Positions 61,188-64,000 of a stretch of 64,000 bases of DNA are shown here, in pieces (within the stretch, counting starts at the first letter, position 1; every line of letters starts with the position of its first letter). The notes beneath the pieces are model-generated. The model was not told where the DNA came from. It saw only the letters and a program-made list of their open reading frames with translations, and searched no databases. Made by a program: the position numbers and the translations under genes. The stretch lies in contig JADJQY010000002.1 of assembly GCA_016712505.1 (NCBI GenBank), positions 62,001 to 126,000 on the forward strand. Reading direction: 5' to 3'. Source of the stretch: Candidatus Eiseniibacteriota bacterium. Lineage in GTDB: Bacteria; Eisenbacteria; RBG-16-71-46; CAIMUX01.

Positions 61188-62659
61188 TGGATGCGACGAT
61201 GCAGCGCGTCAAAGCGCGGGTACTGGTGGTGGATGACGAGCCACTCCTGCGTGAGTTCCTGAACGAGGCGTTGGCCCGACACGGCTATGAGATGTGGATC
61301 GAGTCGGGCGGCGAGGCGGCGTTGGCCCGGGCCAAGGAAGATGCCCCCGACGTGATCCTGCTCGACATCAAGATGAAGGGGCGGGACGGACTCTCGCTCT
61401 TGCCGGAGTTCCGCGCCGTCTGCCCGGAGACGCAGGTTCTGATGATGACCGGGCACGGTTCGCTCGAGTCGGCGGTCCAGGCGCTGCGCCTCGGCGCCTT
61501 CGACTACCTGACCAAGCCGTTCTCCGCCGACGCGGTGGAACTGGCCGTCGGTCGGGCGCTCTCGGTCGGCGCGCTGCACCGCGAAAACCGCGACCTGCGC
61601 GGGCAACTCTCGCTCGAGCGGGCGATGACCACCATGGTCGGTCGCTCGCAGCAGATGGACGAGCTCCGCTCGACCGTCCGCACCGTGGCCCCCTCCCGCT
61701 CCACCATCCTGATCCAGGGAGAGAGCGGAACGGGGAAGGAACTGGTCGCTCGGGCCATCCACGAGGGATCGCCGCGGGCCAACGGGCCGCTGGTCAAGAT
61801 CAACTGCGCCGCGGTCCCGGCCGGGCTGCTGGAGAGCGAGCTGTTCGGCCACGAGAAGGGGTCGTTCACCGGCGCGGCCGGAAAGGCGCGCGGTCGTTTC
61901 GAACAGGCGAACGGCGGCACCCTTCTGCTCGACGAGATCAGCGAGATGGACCCGGCGCTGCAGCCGAAGCTGCTCCGCGCGCTGCAGGAGCGGGAGTTCT
62001 ACCGCGTGGGCGGCGCGCAGTCGGTGAGCGTCGACGTGCGGGTGATCGCCACCACCAACGCGGATCTGAAGGCCAGGGTGCGGGAGGGAAGCTTCCGCGA
62101 GGACCTCTACTTCCGTCTCAATGTGGTGCCGGTTCGCCTGGTGCCGCTGCGCGAGCGTCCGGAGGATATCCCGGTCCTGGCCCAGCACTTCCTCGCTCGG
62201 TTCGGGGCGGAGAACGGCCGGCCCCCGATGCGCGTGGGACGCGCGGCGCTCGAGGCGCTGCTCCGGCATGACTGGTCGGGGAACGTACGGGAGCTGATGA
62301 ACGCGATCGAGCGGGCGGTGATTCTCTGCACCGGCGAGGAGCTTCGTCCGGAGCACCTGCTGCTGGAACCGGGGGCGAACGGCGCGGCGGCCGGGACGGT
62401 CGGCGGGAACGCCGCCCTCGGCTTCCGGATCGCCACCGGCGGGCTCGAGGCCACGGCGGAGGATGAGACTCTCGACGCGGTGGAGAAGGCCTGGATCCTG
62501 CGAATCCTGGCCGAGGAGAAGGGGAACCGCACCCGGGCGGCCCGTCGCCTCGAAGTGAGTGTCCGCACCATCCGGAACAAGCTGAACCAGTACGCGCGCC
62601 AGGATCGGGCGCAGACGCGGCCGGCGAGTGGGGAGGAGGCGACGCGTCTGGCGGCCTGA
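61187..62659 (+). CDS. NtrC-family sigma-54-dependent response regulator
   Basis: 490 residues. Receiver with Asp60 (VILLDIKMKG) and Lys110; AAA+ domain with Walker A GESGTGKE at 178-185, the sigma-54 contact loop as GSFTGA (225-230, Ser for the usual Ala), Walker B GGTLLLDEISEM, and arginine-finger region FREDLYFRLNVV. C-terminal Fis-type HTH: WILRILAEEKGNRTRAARRLEVSVRTIRNKL. Activates sigma-54 promoters on phosphorylation by the adjacent kinase; in pilus clusters this role is taken by PilR. No convincing sigma-54 promoter was found in the window. Confidence 0.93.
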   Translation: MDATMQRVKARVLVVDDEPLLREFLNEALARHGYEMWIESGGEAALARAKEDAPDVILLDIKMKGRDGLSLLPEFRAVCPETQVLMMTGHGSLESAVQALRLGAFDYLTKPFSADAVELAVGRALSVGALHRENRDLRGQLSLERAMTTMVGRSQQMDELRSTVRTVAPSRSTILIQGESGTGKELVARAIHEGSPRANGPLVKINCAAVPAGLLESELFGHEKGSFTGAAGKARGRFEQANGGTLLLDEISEMDPALQPKLLRALQEREFYRVGGAQSVSVDVRVIATTNADLKARVREGSFREDLYFRLNVVPVRLVPLRERPEDIPVLAQHFLARFGAENGRPPMRVGRAALEALLRHDWSGNVRELMNAIERAVILCTGEELRPEHLLLEPGANGAAAGTVGGNAALGFRIATGGLEATAEDETLDAVEKAWILRILAEEKGNRTRAARRLEVSVRTIRNKLNQYARQDRAQTRPASGEEATRLAA

Positions 62660-62819
62660 TCCCAGCGGCGGTCGTGCTATCGCGACCGTACTCTTTTCCG
62701 TACAATCCGGCGGCCCGGGCAAATGTCCGGGCCGCGCGGTTCAAGGCCGGAACGGTCGGGAGGTCGGTCGCCGCGCAGATCGCCTGGGACACGGCTCCAC
62801 GGAAAGTGGCGATGGGTTG
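62660..62819. other. Intergenic region with GC hairpin
   Basis: TACAAT at 62701-62706 could be a -10 box for the next gene, but no -35 partner fits. A hairpin CGGCCCGG / CCGGGCCG (about 62711-62734) follows without a T-tract. Confidence 0.3.
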
Positions 62820-63698
62820 ATGTCGATGGGGAAACGAATCGGATTCGGTGACTACATCCGCGAGGCCTTCAACGCCAGGCCCTTCGGTCTCCTCATACCT
62901 CCGAACTGGATTGCGCTCGGCGTCTTCGCGCTTCTCGGGATCAAGGTCGATCCCGGCTTTCTCGTGCTCGGCGCCGGACTCGAACTGGGATACCTCTTCG
63001 CCCTGGCGAACAACAGCCGCTTCCAGCGACTGATCACCGGCAAGGCGCTCCTCGAAGAGGAGCGAGAGGAACTGGTGCGCACCGCGACCAAGGTCAAGAC
63101 GCTCAGTCCGGAATCGAAGCGCCGGTTCGAATTGCTCCGGGCCAAGTGCGACTCGGTCCTGGCCCACTACCAGGGCGGGAAGCGTGGCGACGGCGTGCTG
63201 CTCGCGACCCACGCCGAGAGTCTCAACCGCTTCGTCTGGATCTTCCTCCAGCTGCTGCTCACCCGCGAGGGGATCCTCAACCTGGCCCGGGAAGGGAAGC
63301 TCTCCCGGGAGACGCAGTCCCGACTCGAGACGCAGGCGCGCGACCTCGAACGCCAGCTCAAGGGGGACGATCTCAGGCCCGAGCTCCAGCGCTCGCTCGA
63401 GGGGAAGCTGGCCATCGTCCGACAGCGGATCGACAACCTCTCCGAGGGGGAGAAGAAGCTCGAGTACGTGGAGTCGGAGCTTTCGCGCATCGAGCAGCAG
63501 GTCGAACTTTTGCGCGAGCAAACCGTACTGTCCCGGGATAGCGACGCCCTCACCACCCAGATCGATGTGGTGGGAGCCTCGCTCGGCGACACCGCCGAGT
63601 GGATCAAGACCCAGCGGAGTCTGTTTGCCGCGACCGAGGACCTGGCGGACCAGCCGCCGGTCCTGCTCAGTCGCGCCCGGCAGACGCTCGAGGAGTAG
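62820..63698 (+). CDS. Hypothetical membrane protein with long coiled coil
   Basis: 292 residues from the ATG at 62820 (second ATG at 62826 possible). Two closely spaced hydrophobic segments near the N-terminus (PFGLLIPPNWIALGVFALLG and PGFLVLGAGLELGYLFALA), then about 220 charged helical residues with coiled-coil heptads (ETQSRLETQARDLERQLKGD, YVESELSRIEQQVELLREQT). I do not recognise a family. It is 3 bp from the partial ATPase-like gene and presumably works with it, perhaps as a membrane anchor. Confidence 0.65.
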   Translation: MSMGKRIGFGDYIREAFNARPFGLLIPPNWIALGVFALLGIKVDPGFLVLGAGLELGYLFALANNSRFQRLITGKALLEEEREELVRTATKVKTLSPESKRRFELLRAKCDSVLAHYQGGKRGDGVLLATHAESLNRFVWIFLQLLLTREGILNLAREGKLSRETQSRLETQARDLERQLKGDDLRPELQRSLEGKLAIVRQRIDNLSEGEKKLEYVESELSRIEQQVELLREQTVLSRDSDALTTQIDVVGASLGDTAEWIKTQRSLFAATEDLADQPPVLLSRARQTLEE

Positions 63699-63701
63699 TC
63701 G

Positions 63702-64000
63702 ATGTCGACCGCGAACCCCGCCCCGCCCCCCCTGCCGGACTGGGCCCAGTCCCTGCGCGACCAGTTCAGCGCCGGGGCCTCGAGCCAGTTTTTGATTCAC
63801 GGCAACGTGGGGGACCTGGTCGAGACCCCGCGGCCTGACGGGAGCCGCGACTTTCTCCCGCTCGATCAGTTCCTGCGCGAGGTGATGTTCGTCGGCTACG
63901 ACACCGTGCTGCAGTACGATCGTGGCCGCGGTCTCCGGGCGCTCAAGGGGGCGGAGGAGTTCACCCAGTGGGTCACCACCTACACCGGACAGAATCCCGC
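63702..64000 (+). CDS. Probable AAA-type ATPase, N-terminal fragment (cut by window end)
   Basis: 99 residues visible from the ATG at 63702, with GAGGAG upstream inside the previous gene. Pro-rich start, then ASSQFLIHGNVGDLVETP and PLDQFLREVMFVGYDTVLQYDR. This kind of stretch (a strand ending HGN-x-x-D, followed by L-x-x-FL and GYD-x-V-x-x-YD) occurs ahead of the ATPase core in some bacterial AAA proteins. The Walker motifs would lie beyond the window, so the assignment is tentative. Confidence 0.5.
   Translation, partial: MSTANPAPPPLPDWAQSLRDQFSAGASSQFLIHGNVGDLVETPRPDGSRDFLPLDQFLREVMFVGYDTVLQYDRGRGLRALKGAEEFTQWVTTYTGQNP

Overview
The window is high-GC (strongly GC-biased third positions), densely packed bacterial chromosome. 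Gram-negative envelope genes (TonB-dependent receptor, secretin), large secreted proteins ending in FlgD-like Ig domains, FG-GAP, NHL and Cys-rich repeat surface proteins, and an F-type ATP synthase with a chloroplast-like H+ c-subunit together suggest an uncultured member of the FCB side of the bacterial tree (for example the Eisenbacteria/Krumholzibacteria/Latescibacteria neighbourhood). That placement is inference from gene content; no rRNA or tRNA gene was seen.

Layout. 1-11 kb: a TPR protein, then four consecutive secreted proteins built from six-cysteine GACC repeats, all ending in the same short W-G-x-[IV]-K-x-x-Y-R tail and mostly separated by good intrinsic terminators. 11-28 kb: secreted and envelope proteins, namely an NHL propeller protein with cohesin/dockerin-like segments, an M36-type metalloprotease, a DUF885 protein, a TonB receptor, an orphan M52 hydrogenase-maturation-type protease, and a duplicated FG-GAP locus in which each full-length gene is preceded by a decapitated C-terminal remnant. 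28-32 kb: crotonase and 3-hydroxyacyl-CoA dehydrogenase, an alpha/beta hydrolase and a Fpg/Nei glycosylase with a degenerate zinc finger. 31.7-39.9 kb: the complete atp operon behind a near-consensus sigma-70 promoter, with subunit I fused in frame to subunit a.

39.9-48 kb: signalling. Three minus-strand sensor genes (receiver-kinase, CHASE4-PAS-PAS without an output domain, membrane histidine kinase) are followed upstream by a peroxiredoxin whose peroxidatic cysteine is encoded by an in-frame UGA with a SECIS-like hairpin just behind it. This is a strong candidate selenoprotein and the most notable single gene here. A STAS / SpoIIE-phosphatase / RsbW-kinase / receiver set looks like a partner-switching module.

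48-62.7 kb: a type IV pilus/type II secretion-like assembly cluster (E with a frameshift, F, two pseudopilins, fused PilM-PilN, PilO/P-like, secretin with a TPR tail). It begins only 11 bp after the partner-switching receiver gene. A second operon follows: a lone sigma-region-4-like protein, a degenerate CheB-like protein, an AMIN-TPR protein, and a PAS histidine kinase with a sigma-54 response regulator. The window ends in a coiled-coil membrane protein and a truncated gene for a probable ATPase.
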